Source of the DNA: Bradyrhizobium pachyrhizi
GTDB lineage: Bacteria; Pseudomonadota; Alphaproteobacteria; Rhizobiales; Xanthobacteraceae
DNA length: 57,554 nt
Assembly: GCF_001189245.1 (NCBI RefSeq)
Contig: NZ_LFIQ01000119.1
Location: forward strand, 186,479 to 244,032
Direction: 5' to 3'
Below the pieces are notes generated by a model. That model was given only the letters and a program-made list of their open reading frames with translations. It ran no database searches and was not told the origin of the DNA. Of the stretch, positions 49,704 to 57,554 are shown piece by piece. Position 1 is the first letter of the stretch, and the number at the start of each line of letters is the position of its first letter. The position numbers and the translations under genes were made by a program.

Positions 49704-50492
49704 ATGCCGAATCTGAATAAGACGGCCATCGTCAAGTCGGCCATGCGGACGTTTGCAGTTCTGGAGTTCTTTCGGAAAACAAAGCGGGCTGCTTCCGTGA
49801 CTGAAATATCGTCCGCGCTGGAGATGCCCCAATCGAGCACGTCCGTGTTGCTTCGCTGTCTCGTTGAATTGAACTACCTGGAATACGAGCGAAAGACCCG
49901 ACGTTTCATCCCGAGCTACCGGGTCAATCTGCTCGGTGATTGGATCCGTCGTTCTCCGTTCCGTGATACCAAGCTCACCGATCTGATGGAGGAACTCTGG
50001 ACCGCGACGGGCGGCGAAACCGTCATGCTTGGGCAACAGGCCGGCGCGGCCGGGATGCAATATCTGCACGTGGTCCCTGGCGGCTCTCAGCTTCAGTACA
50101 CTGCACAGGCCGGTCAAATACGGCCGATGGTTCGAACCGCGCTCGGACATGTGCTGCTGAGCCAAATGCCGAACACCAAAATTCGCGGCATTATCCGTCG
50201 CAACAACGCCGAGGAGCCCAGTCAGTCGGCGCGCGTTCGCGAATCCGCCTTTCTCGAGGAGGTCGAGCGCATTCGCCGCCGCGGCTTTTCCGAGTCAGGC
50301 GGCCGCACGACGCCGGGCGCAAACACAATAGGCATGCTCGTTCCCCTGCCAAAGCGACGCGCTCCGCTGGCCATCGGCATCGGCGGCCCCATCGAACGTA
50401 TCGCGGCAAAGCGCTCGCACATCATTGAAGTCATGCAGAGCCGGCTGAAGGAATTGACGGAGGAAGCCGGGCCAAGATTCGTTGAGAAATGA
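49704..50492 (+). CDS. IclR family transcriptional regulator
   Basis: 262 residues. The winged helix-turn-helix (VLEFFRKTKRAASVTEISSA then LEMPQSSTSVLLRCLVELNY) is at residues 18-70. An IclR effector domain follows, with RPMVRTALGHVLLSQMP and GMLVPLPKRRAPLAIGIGGP. The gene diverges from the leuC-like operon across a perfect palindrome and is the obvious regulator. IclR proteins usually respond to the catabolised compound, which supports a degradative role for the operon. Confidence 0.87.
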   Translation: MPNLNKTAIVKSAMRTFAVLEFFRKTKRAASVTEISSALEMPQSSTSVLLRCLVELNYLEYERKTRRFIPSYRVNLLGDWIRRSPFRDTKLTDLMEELWTATGGETVMLGQQAGAAGMQYLHVVPGGSQLQYTAQAGQIRPMVRTALGHVLLSQMPNTKIRGIIRRNNAEEPSQSARVRESAFLEEVERIRRRGFSESGGRTTPGANTIGMLVPLPKRRAPLAIGIGGPIERIAAKRSHIIEVMQSRLKELTEEAGPRFVEK

Positions 50493-50624
50493 CCTCTCGG
50501 GACACCTAACGCGTGGTACGGATGGCAAAGCCGCAGCCCGGATGGAGCCAATGGGTCGCTCGAACGCGCGCCCGATGACAGGCTTCGCGCAATCCGGATT
50601 ACGCGACGGCACAACACACTCGAT

Positions 50625-50746
50625 GTCGTCCCGGCGAAAGCCGGGACCCATAACCACGAACGCCTGTTGCCTTGCTCAGCTGTGTCGACGAATCCCCCCA
50701 TAACGTCCGCCGCGGAGTATGGGTCCCGGCTTTCGCCGGGACGACA
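50625..50746. repeat. 29-bp perfect inverted repeat with 64-bp loop
   Basis: The arm at 50625-50653 (starting TGTCGTCCCGGCGAAAGCCG) is the exact complement of the arm at 50718-50746. Each arm also has an internal stem, CCCGGCGAAAGCCGGG. It lies between the convergent IclR and alanine dehydrogenase genes in a 277-base gap. This is a common type of Bradyrhizobium intergenic repeat. Confidence 0.7.
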
Positions 50747-50769
50747 ATGGGAAAGGCTGCTCGCAAATG

Positions 50770-51885
50770 TTACGACGCCAGCGCTTCTTCCGGCATCACG
50801 GCCGACAGATGCTGGCTTTCGGCCACGGCGCGGTTGGTGATGCGGCCGCGATGCACGTTGAGGCCGGTGCGCAGATGCGGATCCTCGACCAGCGCGCGCA
50901 GTCCCTTCGCGGCCAGCGCCAGGCCGAACGGCAAGGTGGCATGATTGAGCGCGTGGCTCGAGGTGACCGGCACCGCGCCCGGCATGTTGGCCACGCAATA
51001 ATGCACGATGTCGTCAACGAGGTAAGTCGGCGCCTGATGCGTGGTCGGCTTCGAGGTCTCGAAGCAACCGCCCTGGTCGATCGCGACGTCGACCAGCACC
51101 GCGCGGCGCTTCATGCCCGCAAGCTGCGCGCGCGACACCAGCTTGGGCGCGCTGGCGCCGGGCACCAGCACCGCGCCGATCACAACGTCAGCCGCGAAGA
51201 CCTCCTGCTCGATCGCTTCCAGCGTGGCGTAACGGGTGCGGACCCGGCCGAGGAAGAGATCGTCGAGCAGGCGCAGCCGCGGCAACGAGCGGTCGAGGAT
51301 GGTGACGTCGCTGCCGAGCCCTGCCGCCATCCGTGCCGCATGGGTACCGACCACGCCGCCACCGATGATCGCAACCCGCGACGGCGGAACGCCGGGCACG
51401 CCACCGAGCAGCTTGCCCATGCCGTCGGCGGATTTGCGCAGCGCGGCGCCCGCGGCCTCGATCGCGAGCCGGCCCGCGACTTCGCTCATCGGCGCGAGCA
51501 GCGGCAGCCCGCCATGCGCATCCGTGACGGTCTCATAGGCGACCGCGGTGCAGCCGGAGGCGATCAGACCCGCGGTCTGCGGCACGTCGGGCGCGAGATG
51601 CAGATAGGTGAAGAGGATCTGTCCCTCGCGCAGCCTGATCCATTCGGACGGCTGCGGCTCCTTCACCTTCACGATCATCTCGGCGACGGAGAACACCTCT
51701 TCGGCGGTGTCGGCGATCCGCGCGCCGGCCTGGGTGTAGACCTCGTCGCCGGCACCGATGCCGTCGCCGGCGCCGCGCTGGACCACGACCTCGTGGCCGT
51801 GCGCCACATATTCCCGCACCGAGGCAGGCGTCAGCCCGACCCGATATTCCTCGACCTTGATTTCCTTGGGCACGCCGATGCGCAT
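50770..51885 (-). CDS. ald: Alanine dehydrogenase
   Basis: 371 residues. MRIGVPKEIKVEEYRVGLTP contains the substrate-binding Arg; MIVKVKEPQPSEW has the catalytic Lys and FTYLHLAPD the catalytic His. The Rossmann site is RVAIIGGGVVGTHAARMAAG. It interconverts alanine and pyruvate plus ammonia using NAD. ATG 51885 follows AAGGAG; the ORF upstream to 51972 overlaps the promoter region. It diverges from an Lrp-type regulator, a common arrangement in which Lrp activates ald in response to alanine. Confidence 0.93.
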   Translation of the reverse strand: MRIGVPKEIKVEEYRVGLTPASVREYVAHGHEVVVQRGAGDGIGAGDEVYTQAGARIADTAEEVFSVAEMIVKVKEPQPSEWIRLREGQILFTYLHLAPDVPQTAGLIASGCTAVAYETVTDAHGGLPLLAPMSEVAGRLAIEAAGAALRKSADGMGKLLGGVPGVPPSRVAIIGGGVVGTHAARMAAGLGSDVTILDRSLPRLRLLDDLFLGRVRTRYATLEAIEQEVFAADVVIGAVLVPGASAPKLVSRAQLAGMKRRAVLVDVAIDQGGCFETSKPTTHQAPTYLVDDIVHYCVANMPGAVPVTSSHALNHATLPFGLALAAKGLRALVEDPHLRTGLNVHRGRITNRAVAESQHLSAVMPEEALAS

Positions 51886-52026
51886 GGTCCGCTCCTTGAA
51901 GGATTCGTTTCCGCCGGCCTCAAGGCTATTCCCCGTCACATGGCGTTTCTCAGCGATTTCCGGCTTGCTCACAGCCAGATACGCTCATATCCTTCGCATT
52001 CAGCTCAGCTCTTGAAGGAAATCTGC

Positions 52027-52500
52027 GTGGACGGTCTCGATCGTATCGACCTCAGAATCCTCGCCGAGCTGGTTAGTGATGCCCGCGCGAGCCAGATCGA
52101 GCTTGCCGAGAAGGTCGGGCTGTCGCCGACCGCCTGCGCGCGGCGCATCCGCCATCTCGAGGAGATCGGCGTGATCCGCGGCTACCGCGTCGACCTCGAA
52201 CCATCAGCGCTTGGCCTCGTGACGACCGTCGTCGTCACCATCACGCTGGAAAAGCAGAGCGAGGATTATCTCGCAGCCTTCGAGGCCGCGATCGCGCGCT
52301 GCCCCGACGTCGTGTCCTGCCATCTGATGTCGGGCAGCGACGACTATCATCTGCAGGTGATCGCCCGCGACATCGCCGACTTCGAGCGCATCCACAAACA
52401 GCATCTGTCGCGGATGCCGGGCGTCGCCCGCATCCATTCCAGCTTCGCGATGCGCGAAGTGGTCCGCCGTACCATCCCCGAAACCGCGCTGCGCGGCTGA
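52027..52500 (+). CDS. Lrp/AsnC family transcriptional regulator
   Basis: 157 residues. The AsnC-type helix-turn-helix is DLRILAELVSDARASQIELA then EKVGLSPTACARRIRHLEE, and the RAM effector domain follows (VVSCHLMSGSDDYHLQVIAR). The start is GTG 52027, with AAGGAA upstream and the conserved LDRIDLRIL right behind it. It probably controls the divergent alanine dehydrogenase gene. The same frame is open far upstream, but that is the antisense of ald. Confidence 0.9.
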   Translation: MDGLDRIDLRILAELVSDARASQIELAEKVGLSPTACARRIRHLEEIGVIRGYRVDLEPSALGLVTTVVVTITLEKQSEDYLAAFEAAIARCPDVVSCHLMSGSDDYHLQVIARDIADFERIHKQHLSRMPGVARIHSSFAMREVVRRTIPETALRG

Positions 52501-52520
52501 CGGTCACGCACCACCGCACA

Positions 52521-52584
52521 CTGTCACAATCGGGCGCTGTCACAATCGAGCACTGTCATATTAGGACACTGTCATAATCGGACC
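52521..52584. repeat. Four tandem 16-bp repeats
   Basis: Four units of exactly 16 bases each begin CTGTCA: units 1 and 2 share CTGTCACAATCG, and units 3 and 4 read CTGTCATATTAGGACA and CTGTCATAATCGGACC. The spacing is constant. They start 20 bp after the Lrp stop and end 102 bp before the membrane protein gene. They could be direct repeats bound by a regulator or a local slippage array. Confidence 0.6.
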
Positions 52585-52686
52585 TGCCCGGTTTGCTCCC
52601 ACACGCATTTTTTAGTCGTGATTCGCCGCCTTCTATGACAAAATTACTACGGTTCGATATCAGTTCGGTTACGCGCGGAGCGGTGA

Positions 52687-53631
52687 ATGAGCATGGAGTG
52701 GCGGGCACGGCCGGTTTCGCTGGCTTGGTCAAATCCAGTGGTCCGGTGGTGGGGCTTCTTGAGCCTCGTCAGCGCCACCAACATCGCGATCTGGTTCGCG
52801 CTTTACCGCCAGTTCAATGAACAGGCCAATGGCAGCTTCAGCAACACCTCGGGCATCGGCCTGATGATGCTGCTGTGCGCGGCCTATGTGTTCGGCTGCG
52901 CCTTCCGCTCGGTCCTGCCGCGCGCCGACGTGCAGCGCATCTGCCTGTTCGACACCTGGCTGTCGAGCGTCGTGGTCGGCCGCACCGTTGCCACCGTCGC
53001 CGAGGTCTGCTTCGCCGCGCAATGGGCGATCATCCTGCATCAGCTCGGCACCATGACCGGCGCCGAGACCACGGTGAACATCGCCTGGATCATCGTGCCG
53101 CTGATCGTGATCGCGGAATGCTTCTCCTGGTATGCGGTGCTGACCACCCATTATCTCTGCAACGCGATCGAGAACTCGATCTGGGCCGTGGTGTTCTTCC
53201 TGGTCGGGATTGCGCTGTGCCGGCTGCTGCCGGAGTTTCATGGCCCGGTGCGCTGGGCCTTCATCGTCGCGATCCTCGGCATCGCCGGCTTCCTCGCCTT
53301 CCTGATGACCGTCGACGTCCCTATGTATCTGAACCGCTGGCGCGCCAACCTCGCCACCGGCGGCACGCTGCTGCATCCGCTGGAAGGCCTGCGCGACGTC
53401 AGCCGGCGCTGGGTCGTGACCCACGACATCGCCGAGTGGCGCGAGGAGATCGCCTGGATGTCGCTGTATTTCAGCATGGCGGTCTGGTCGAGCCTCGCGC
53501 TCTGCGTCGGCTACTCGCTCGAGGATCAGCTGCCGCGCTACCGCACCGAACCTGCGATCGTGACGGCGACACCGGCGCCGACAGCGCAGCACACCGCCAA
53601 GATCGACGCGGCGGCACCGTCGCGGAATTGA
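52687..53631 (+). CDS. Hypothetical integral membrane protein
   Basis: 314 residues with about six hydrophobic segments (WGFLSLVSATNIAIWFALYR, GLMMLLCAAYVFGCAF, VNIAWIIVPLIVIAECF, AVVFFLVGIALCRLL, WAFIVAILGIAGFLAFLMTV and YFSMAVWSSLALCVGYSL). The ends are polar and a short Pro/Ala/Thr tail closes it. No known domain is recognised by eye. ATG 52687 is 5 codons before the first helix. It lies downstream of the 16-bp repeat array. Function unknown. Confidence 0.7.
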   Translation: MSMEWRARPVSLAWSNPVVRWWGFLSLVSATNIAIWFALYRQFNEQANGSFSNTSGIGLMMLLCAAYVFGCAFRSVLPRADVQRICLFDTWLSSVVVGRTVATVAEVCFAAQWAIILHQLGTMTGAETTVNIAWIIVPLIVIAECFSWYAVLTTHYLCNAIENSIWAVVFFLVGIALCRLLPEFHGPVRWAFIVAILGIAGFLAFLMTVDVPMYLNRWRANLATGGTLLHPLEGLRDVSRRWVVTHDIAEWREEIAWMSLYFSMAVWSSLALCVGYSLEDQLPRYRTEPAIVTATPAPTAQHTAKIDAAAPSRN

Positions 53632-53716
53632 TCGGCGACCGCCACGCAAGGCTTGTCGCCGTCGGTGCTTTCGGAGTAAAGGCTGAGGCGTCCCCGCTCA
53701 TCCGTCAGCGCGCTCC

Positions 53717-54427
53717 ATGCCCCGCATCACCATCATCGAAACCGGGTTCGTCAACCCGCAAGCCCGCGAGCGCCACGGCAGCTATCCGCAGATGTTTCAG
53801 CGGATGGTGGCCACCGCCGATCCATCTGTTGGCTGCGACGTCGTCAGCCTCGCTAGCGGCGAGACACTGCCGGATCCCACCACATTGGATGCGATCCTGA
53901 TCACGGGATCATCGGCCGGCGTCTACGACGATGTCGCGTGGATCGCGCCGCTCGAAGCCTTCGTGCGCACGGCCCATGACAAGCGCATTCCGACGGTCGG
54001 CGTCTGCTTCGGCCATCAGCTGATCGCGCAGGCGCTCGGCGGCACGGTGCGCAAATCCGAGAAAGGCTGGGGCATCGGGCGCCACGTCTATCGGATCGCG
54101 CCGGACAACGGGCTGATCAACGGCGAGACGATCGCCGTCGCCTGCTCGCATCAGGACCAGGTGGTCAACCCGCCCGCCTCCGCGCGCACAATCCTGTCGT
54201 CCGAGTTCACGCCGCACGCCGCCCTGCTCTACGCCAACGGCACGACGCTGTCGGTGCAACCGCATCCGGAATTCACCGCCGACTATGCCGACGCGCTGTG
54301 CGATCTACATCGCGGCCGCGCGCCGGATGCCCTGATCGAAGCCGCCAAGACCTCGCTCACTGAGCCGCTCGACCACGCTACGCTGGGCGGCATGATCACG
54401 CGCTTTCTCACGCGCCGCAACGTCTAG
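53717..54427 (+). CDS. Class I glutamine amidotransferase-like protein
   Basis: 236 residues. ILITGSSAGVYDDVAWIAPL, the nucleophile elbow TVGVCFGHQLIAQALGGTV (Cys) and SVQPHPEFTADYADAL (His, Glu) form the triad of the GuaA/GATase1 family. The free-standing form without a synthetase domain suggests gamma-glutamyl hydrolase or amidase action on an unknown substrate. No partner is adjacent. ATG 53717 begins at the conserved N-terminal strand. Confidence 0.83.
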   Translation: MPRITIIETGFVNPQARERHGSYPQMFQRMVATADPSVGCDVVSLASGETLPDPTTLDAILITGSSAGVYDDVAWIAPLEAFVRTAHDKRIPTVGVCFGHQLIAQALGGTVRKSEKGWGIGRHVYRIAPDNGLINGETIAVACSHQDQVVNPPASARTILSSEFTPHAALLYANGTTLSVQPHPEFTADYADALCDLHRGRAPDALIEAAKTSLTEPLDHATLGGMITRFLTRRNV

Positions 54428-54545
54428 CCGCGCGCGGCCGATTGGCCGGGCATCAGGGTCGAGTTGACCTTGGCGGCATGGCTGGACATGATCGTTCGCT
54501 CCGGTCGCGACCATTGCGGCTAAGATCAAGTGTGAGGAACGCCGC

Positions 54546-55597
54546 GTGCCGACGGATCACGACGGATGGACTGTCGCCACCCCCGCGGACGTTGGACTCG
54601 ACGGGTCAAGGCTCTCCGAACTCGACAGGTTCCTCCGACATGGCCCAGGCACAATGTTCACGCGGTCGTCGTGGCACGACGAGGCAGGCTCGTATTCGAG
54701 CGCTATTTCTCCGGCACGGAGCGGCGCTGGATGGATTGGTCGGGCCTGGTCCAATTTTCCCCGACACAAAAGCACGACATCCGCTCGATCTCGAAGAGCG
54801 TGACGTCGCTTCTGATCGGTGCGGCAGTGAGCGAAGGCAAGTTTCCCCCGCTCGAATCGACCGTGATCGACTACCTTCCTGAATATGCCGATCTGCGCAC
54901 GCGCAAGAACGAGCGCATCGCGTTCCACCACCTGCTCACCGTGTCACATGGGCTGCGGTGGGATGAAAGCCGAAGTTGGAAAAGCCGGGCCAACAACGAG
55001 CGGCAATTGCTCGAGGCGAAGGATCCCTATCGGTACGGGCTGGAGCAGCCGATAGCGCTGCCGCCCGGCACGTCGTTCAACTACAGCGGCGGCGCCACCA
55101 GCCTGCTGAGCGCGGCTCTGGCCAAGGCGGTCGGCCAGCGGATCGATCAGTTTGCGAGGGAGAAGCTGTTCGAACCGCTTGGGATCGCCGATGTCGAGTG
55201 GCATTGCTTCACCGGAAGCGCCGAGATCGCGGCCTTTGCCGGCTTGCGGCTGAGGCCGCGTGATCTCGCCAAACTCGGCCAGCTCGTGGCGGATGAGGGA
55301 CGTTGGGATGGCAGGCAAGTGCTGCTCGCCTCGTGGATAGCCGAATCCACCAAACCGCATGTGAACGCCGAAGGAAATGGGGCGTTGTGCTACGGCTATC
55401 ACTGGTGGCTTGGCCGCTCCTTGCTGAACGGCCTCGAGCTGAGCTGGATCGCCGGTTTCGGCAGCGGCGGCCAACGGCTCTTCGTGGTGCCTAGGCTCGA
55501 TCTCGTCGTTGTCGTCAACGCTTTCAACTACCGGGATCATATCCCGATCGCGATTCTCAACCGCCTGGTCATGCCTGCCGTGACCGACGGTCCCTGA
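54546..55597 (+). pseudogene. Serine hydrolase (beta-lactamase/esterase family), frameshifted
   Basis: The N-terminal part, starting GTG 54546, reads PTDHDGWTVATPADVGLDGS, the usual start of this family. Around 54648-54655 the frame changes by one base and continues as NVHAVVVARRGRLVFERYFS. The rest is complete: SxxK in DIRSISKSVTSLL, YSGG after FNYSG, and GFGSGGQRLFVVPRLDLV. A single missing base explains the shift. If real, it separates about 35 residues from the active domain; the second frame could start at ATG 54566 but gives nonsense at its start. Probably a decayed or misread gene. Confidence 0.72.
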
Positions 55598-55628
55598 ACG
55601 CCCGACGATTTGGCCCGGACGATGCGCC

Positions 55629-55977
55629 TCAGGTCATGCTGCCCGGCATGAAGCAGCGCACGCGCGGGTGGCCGTCGATATAGTCCTTCCACACCATGGT
55701 GCGCCCGACCTTGTTCGGCTCGGTGATCACGGCCTCGTTCGGCACGACAACCCATTCATTGTCGATGAGCACGCGAAAGTGGCCGTGATCCGACTCCGTC
55801 GGGATCAGCGACCACATAGCCATCGGCATCCGAGCAGCATTGTCCATAGCCGCTGTGCAGGCTTTCGAACCAGGGCTTTAGCGGTGAATTGGCATAGCGG
55901 CCGTCGTCTCGCGCCAGGGTCGGCGATGTCAGCCACATCGTCCCGAGCAGCAGTGCCGCACGCGTGATGGCGTGCAT
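55629..55977 (-). pseudogene. Small exported protein, frameshifted
   Basis: The ATG at 55977 opens MHAITRAALLLGTMWLTSPT, a signal peptide, followed by GYGQCCSDADGYVVADPD. At about 55794-55800 the frame shifts, and a second frame continues with SDHGHFRVLIDNEWVVVPNE then GRTMVWKDYIDGHPRVRCF to the stop at 55629. The two halves fit as one small exported protein of about 115 residues, similar to ones I associate with Bradyrhizobium. One extra (or two missing) base in CTCCGTC would account for it. Function unknown. Confidence 0.65.
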
Positions 55978-56164
55978 ATCGTCGTCTCCGCAAGCGTCTA
56001 TCCAGCTGCGGGCACGTCGCAGACTGCTCGCCTGCGACGCTGTCGCCGCGGGCGAGCACGCGACACATCCGCGCCCCAGCACCTGACATTGAACGATGCA
56101 AGAGCAAGGCCAGACGGGATGCCGGAAGACTACAGCCGACGAAAGTATAGGGCGTGCGGCGCGA

Positions 56165-57100
56165 TCAACGACTCACTGCCGCAACCTCCGGAACGAGCGG
56201 CGGTGCGCTGCGCGACGCCGCCTGCAGCGTGCATTCGACGAACCGGCGCGGCAGCAGCGAAGCGTTGGAGCGCATCGCCACCAGCATGCGGCTCTCCGCA
56301 TCCGGCGTGTCCAGCGGCTTCGCCACCACATTCATCACGCCGGCCTGCTGGTAGCAGGACGGCAGGATCGAAAGCCCGATCCCGGCCGCAACCAGGCTGA
56401 GCACGGTGCGCAGCTCATGCGCCTCCTGCACCACGCGCGGGGCGAAGCCCGCCCGCCGGCACAGCATCGCGGCCTGATCGCCGACGCCGCAACCGCTCTC
56501 GGCCATGCCGACGAATTCATGCTCGGCAAGGTCGGCCATCTCGAGCGCCCCCTTCGCGCCGGCCAGCGGGTGATCCAGCGGCAGAAACACCATCAGCCGG
56601 TCGCGCCACACCACATGCACCTGCAGATCGGCCGCTGGCCTGAAATCGAGCGGCGGGCGCATGATCGCGACATCGAGCTCGGCGTCGGCAAGCGCGCGCA
56701 GCTGCGTTGCCGTCGACATGTGCCGGAGCTCGATCTTCACCCGCGGATAGCTGGCGCGAAAGCTGCGGAACAGTTCGGCGAACATGTCGAGCATCGGGAC
56801 CGAGCCGGTGAAGCCGACCCGGATCATGCCGGCCTCGCCGCGCGCCGCACGGCGCACCGTCTCCGACGCCAGATCAAGCTCGCTGACCGCGCGCCGCGCA
56901 TGTTCCAGCAGCAACTGCCCGGCCTGCGTCAGTTCCACCGCGCGCCGCGTTCGCGCCAACAGGCGCGTGCCGAGCTCTTCCTCCATCGCCTTGATCTGCG
57001 TGCTCAGCGGCGGCTGGCTGACATGCAAGCGTTTCGCTGCGCGGCTGAAGCTGAGCTCTTCGGCCACCGCGATGAAGTAACGAAGCTGCCTGTAATCCAT
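56165..57100 (-). CDS. LysR family transcriptional regulator
   Basis: 311 residues. The helix-turn-helix is YFIAVAEELSFSRAAKRLHV then SQPPLSTQIKAMEEEL. The effector domain has IRVGFTGSVPMLDMFAELFR and LPLDHPLAGAKGALEMADLA. It belongs to the subgroup with the start MDYRQLRYFIAVAEE. It diverges from the hydroxyacid dehydrogenase gene at 57287, with a T-N11-A box at 57103 adjoining its start codon, so it probably regulates that gene and itself. Confidence 0.9.
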   Translation of the reverse strand: MDYRQLRYFIAVAEELSFSRAAKRLHVSQPPLSTQIKAMEEELGTRLLARTRRAVELTQAGQLLLEHARRAVSELDLASETVRRAARGEAGMIRVGFTGSVPMLDMFAELFRSFRASYPRVKIELRHMSTATQLRALADAELDVAIMRPPLDFRPAADLQVHVVWRDRLMVFLPLDHPLAGAKGALEMADLAEHEFVGMAESGCGVGDQAAMLCRRAGFAPRVVQEAHELRTVLSLVAAGIGLSILPSCYQQAGVMNVVAKPLDTPDAESRMLVAMRSNASLLPRRFVECTLQAASRSAPPLVPEVAAVSR

Positions 57101-57102
57101 CG

Positions 57103-57123
57103 CTTATTCCGATTCCCTATAAG
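57103..57123. promoter_or_regulatory. Probable LysR box (CTTAT-N11-ATAAG)
   Basis: Perfect 5-bp arms with 11 bases between, directly next to the LysR start at 57100 and 164 bp before the divergent dehydrogenase. It fits the T-N11-A motif. Confidence 0.6.
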
Positions 57124-57286
57124 TCGGGGGTCAACAAGGTATTTGACCTCACGGGGCCGTTTCCCGATCTTCGCGCGAAATCACCAGTCCTCCAAGGGAG
57201 AAGCGCGCGAAATGCGTCAGGTTCAGGCACGACGGCGCGGCGCTCGCAGCGGGTCAGCCATGCAATATCGCAGCGGACGATAGAAG

Positions 57287-57554
57287 ATGACCGTTCCGTT
57301 TCGCGTTCTCGTCACCGGCGACAGCCTCGCGCCGGCCGCCGTCAATGTCCTCAGCGAGATCGGCGCAGATGTCGTGCTGATGCGCGATGCCGTCACGCCC
57401 GAACGTCTCGCGCACGAGATGGCGCGGGCGCCGACGCAGGCGATCCTGATGCGCGGCAATCCGGTGTTCTCCGCCGCCACCATCGCCGGAAATCCGCACC
57501 TGCGCGTGATCGCAAAGCACGGCGCCGGCGTCGACAGCGTCGATATCGACGCCG
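57287..57554 (+). CDS. D-2-hydroxyacid dehydrogenase (3-phosphoglycerate dehydrogenase-like), N-terminal part
   Basis: 89 codons before the window ends. FRVLVTGDSLAPAAVNVLSE opens the substrate-binding domain, and ILMRGNPVFSAATI, then LRVIAKHGAGVDSVDIDA, match the family's conserved entry loop into the NAD domain, which is off the edge. It would reduce or oxidise a 2-oxo/2-hydroxyacid. ATG 57287 is placed between the LysR gene and the conserved start. It is probably regulated by the divergent LysR protein. Confidence 0.78.
   Translation, partial: MTVPFRVLVTGDSLAPAAVNVLSEIGADVVLMRDAVTPERLAHEMARAPTQAILMRGNPVFSAATIAGNPHLRVIAKHGAGVDSVDIDA

Noticed and set aside
50719..52026. Long plus-strand frame continuous with the Lrp gene
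   Set aside because: This part is antisense to ald; only the region from GTG 52027 onward matches the Lrp family.
52521..52584. CRISPR-like array
   Set aside because: Units are 16 bases with no spacers between them and there are no cas genes; it is a plain tandem repeat.
54546..55597. Programmed frameshift in the serine hydrolase
   Set aside because: No slippery heptamer or downstream structure is seen at about 54650; loss of one base is simpler.

Overview
The window is a GC-rich alphaproteobacterial chromosome segment. The gene content (Tad-type pilus proteins, many LysR and TetR regulators, aromatic-ring and sugar-acid catabolism, GGDEF/EAL/PilZ proteins) and several families of short intergenic palindromes point to Bradyrhizobium or a close relative in the Nitrobacteraceae. 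That placement is inferred by eye; no database was searched. I found no rRNA, tRNA, insertion sequence, prophage or CRISPR array.

Layout. 1-5.5 kb: start of a gamma-glutamyltransferase, the tRNA hydroxylase trhO overlapping slyX, a LysR regulator, a TadE/TadG pair, a small PilZ protein and a 61-residue protein behind a probable EcfG stress promoter. 5.6-14.4 kb: hemE, a GMC oxidoreductase, a flavin hydroxylase/extradiol dioxygenase pair for an aromatic compound, a GGDEF-EAL protein and a broken ferredoxin reductase. 14.4-22 kb: a DUF2778 cell-wall enzyme, a second GGDEF-EAL protein, small enzymes, a second PilZ protein and an enoyl-CoA hydratase. 22.2-25.7 kb: a tightly coupled TetR/decarboxylase-like/DUF1932/SDR operon with a palindromic operator over the regulator's start codon. 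25.7-28.7 kb: a D-galactose oxidation operon (galactose 1-dehydrogenase, aldose epimerase, lactonase). 28.9-32.7 kb: an HDAC-like hydrolase, a TetR regulator, a desaturase and a MetX-like hydrolase.

32.9-41.1 kb holds a complete route for D-glucarate and galactarate: transporter, LysR regulator, 5-dehydro-4-deoxyglucarate dehydratase, glucarate dehydratase, 2-oxoglutarate semialdehyde dehydrogenase and galactarate dehydratase. Both sugar acids end as 2-oxoglutarate. The transporter and kdgD share an almost identical operator-promoter element. 41.1-43.6 kb: small proteins, a CYTH-CHAD protein and a symmetric EcfG-type promoter.

43.6-50.5 kb is the most interesting part: a six-gene operon of leuC-, leuD- and leuB-like genes followed by a substrate-binding protein, ATPase and permease of the nitrate/sulfonate ABC family. 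It is divergent from an IclR regulator across a perfect 16-bp palindrome. The LeuB-like protein lacks the glutamate that reads the isopropyl group, so I infer a catabolic system for an unknown substituted malate. 50.7-57.5 kb: alanine dehydrogenase with its Lrp regulator, a membrane protein behind four 16-bp tandem repeats, an amidotransferase, two frameshifted genes, a LysR regulator and the start of a D-2-hydroxyacid dehydrogenase.

Three conserved genes (13.4, 54.5 and 55.6 kb) each carry an apparent one- or two-base frameshift. These may be real decay or sequencing error.
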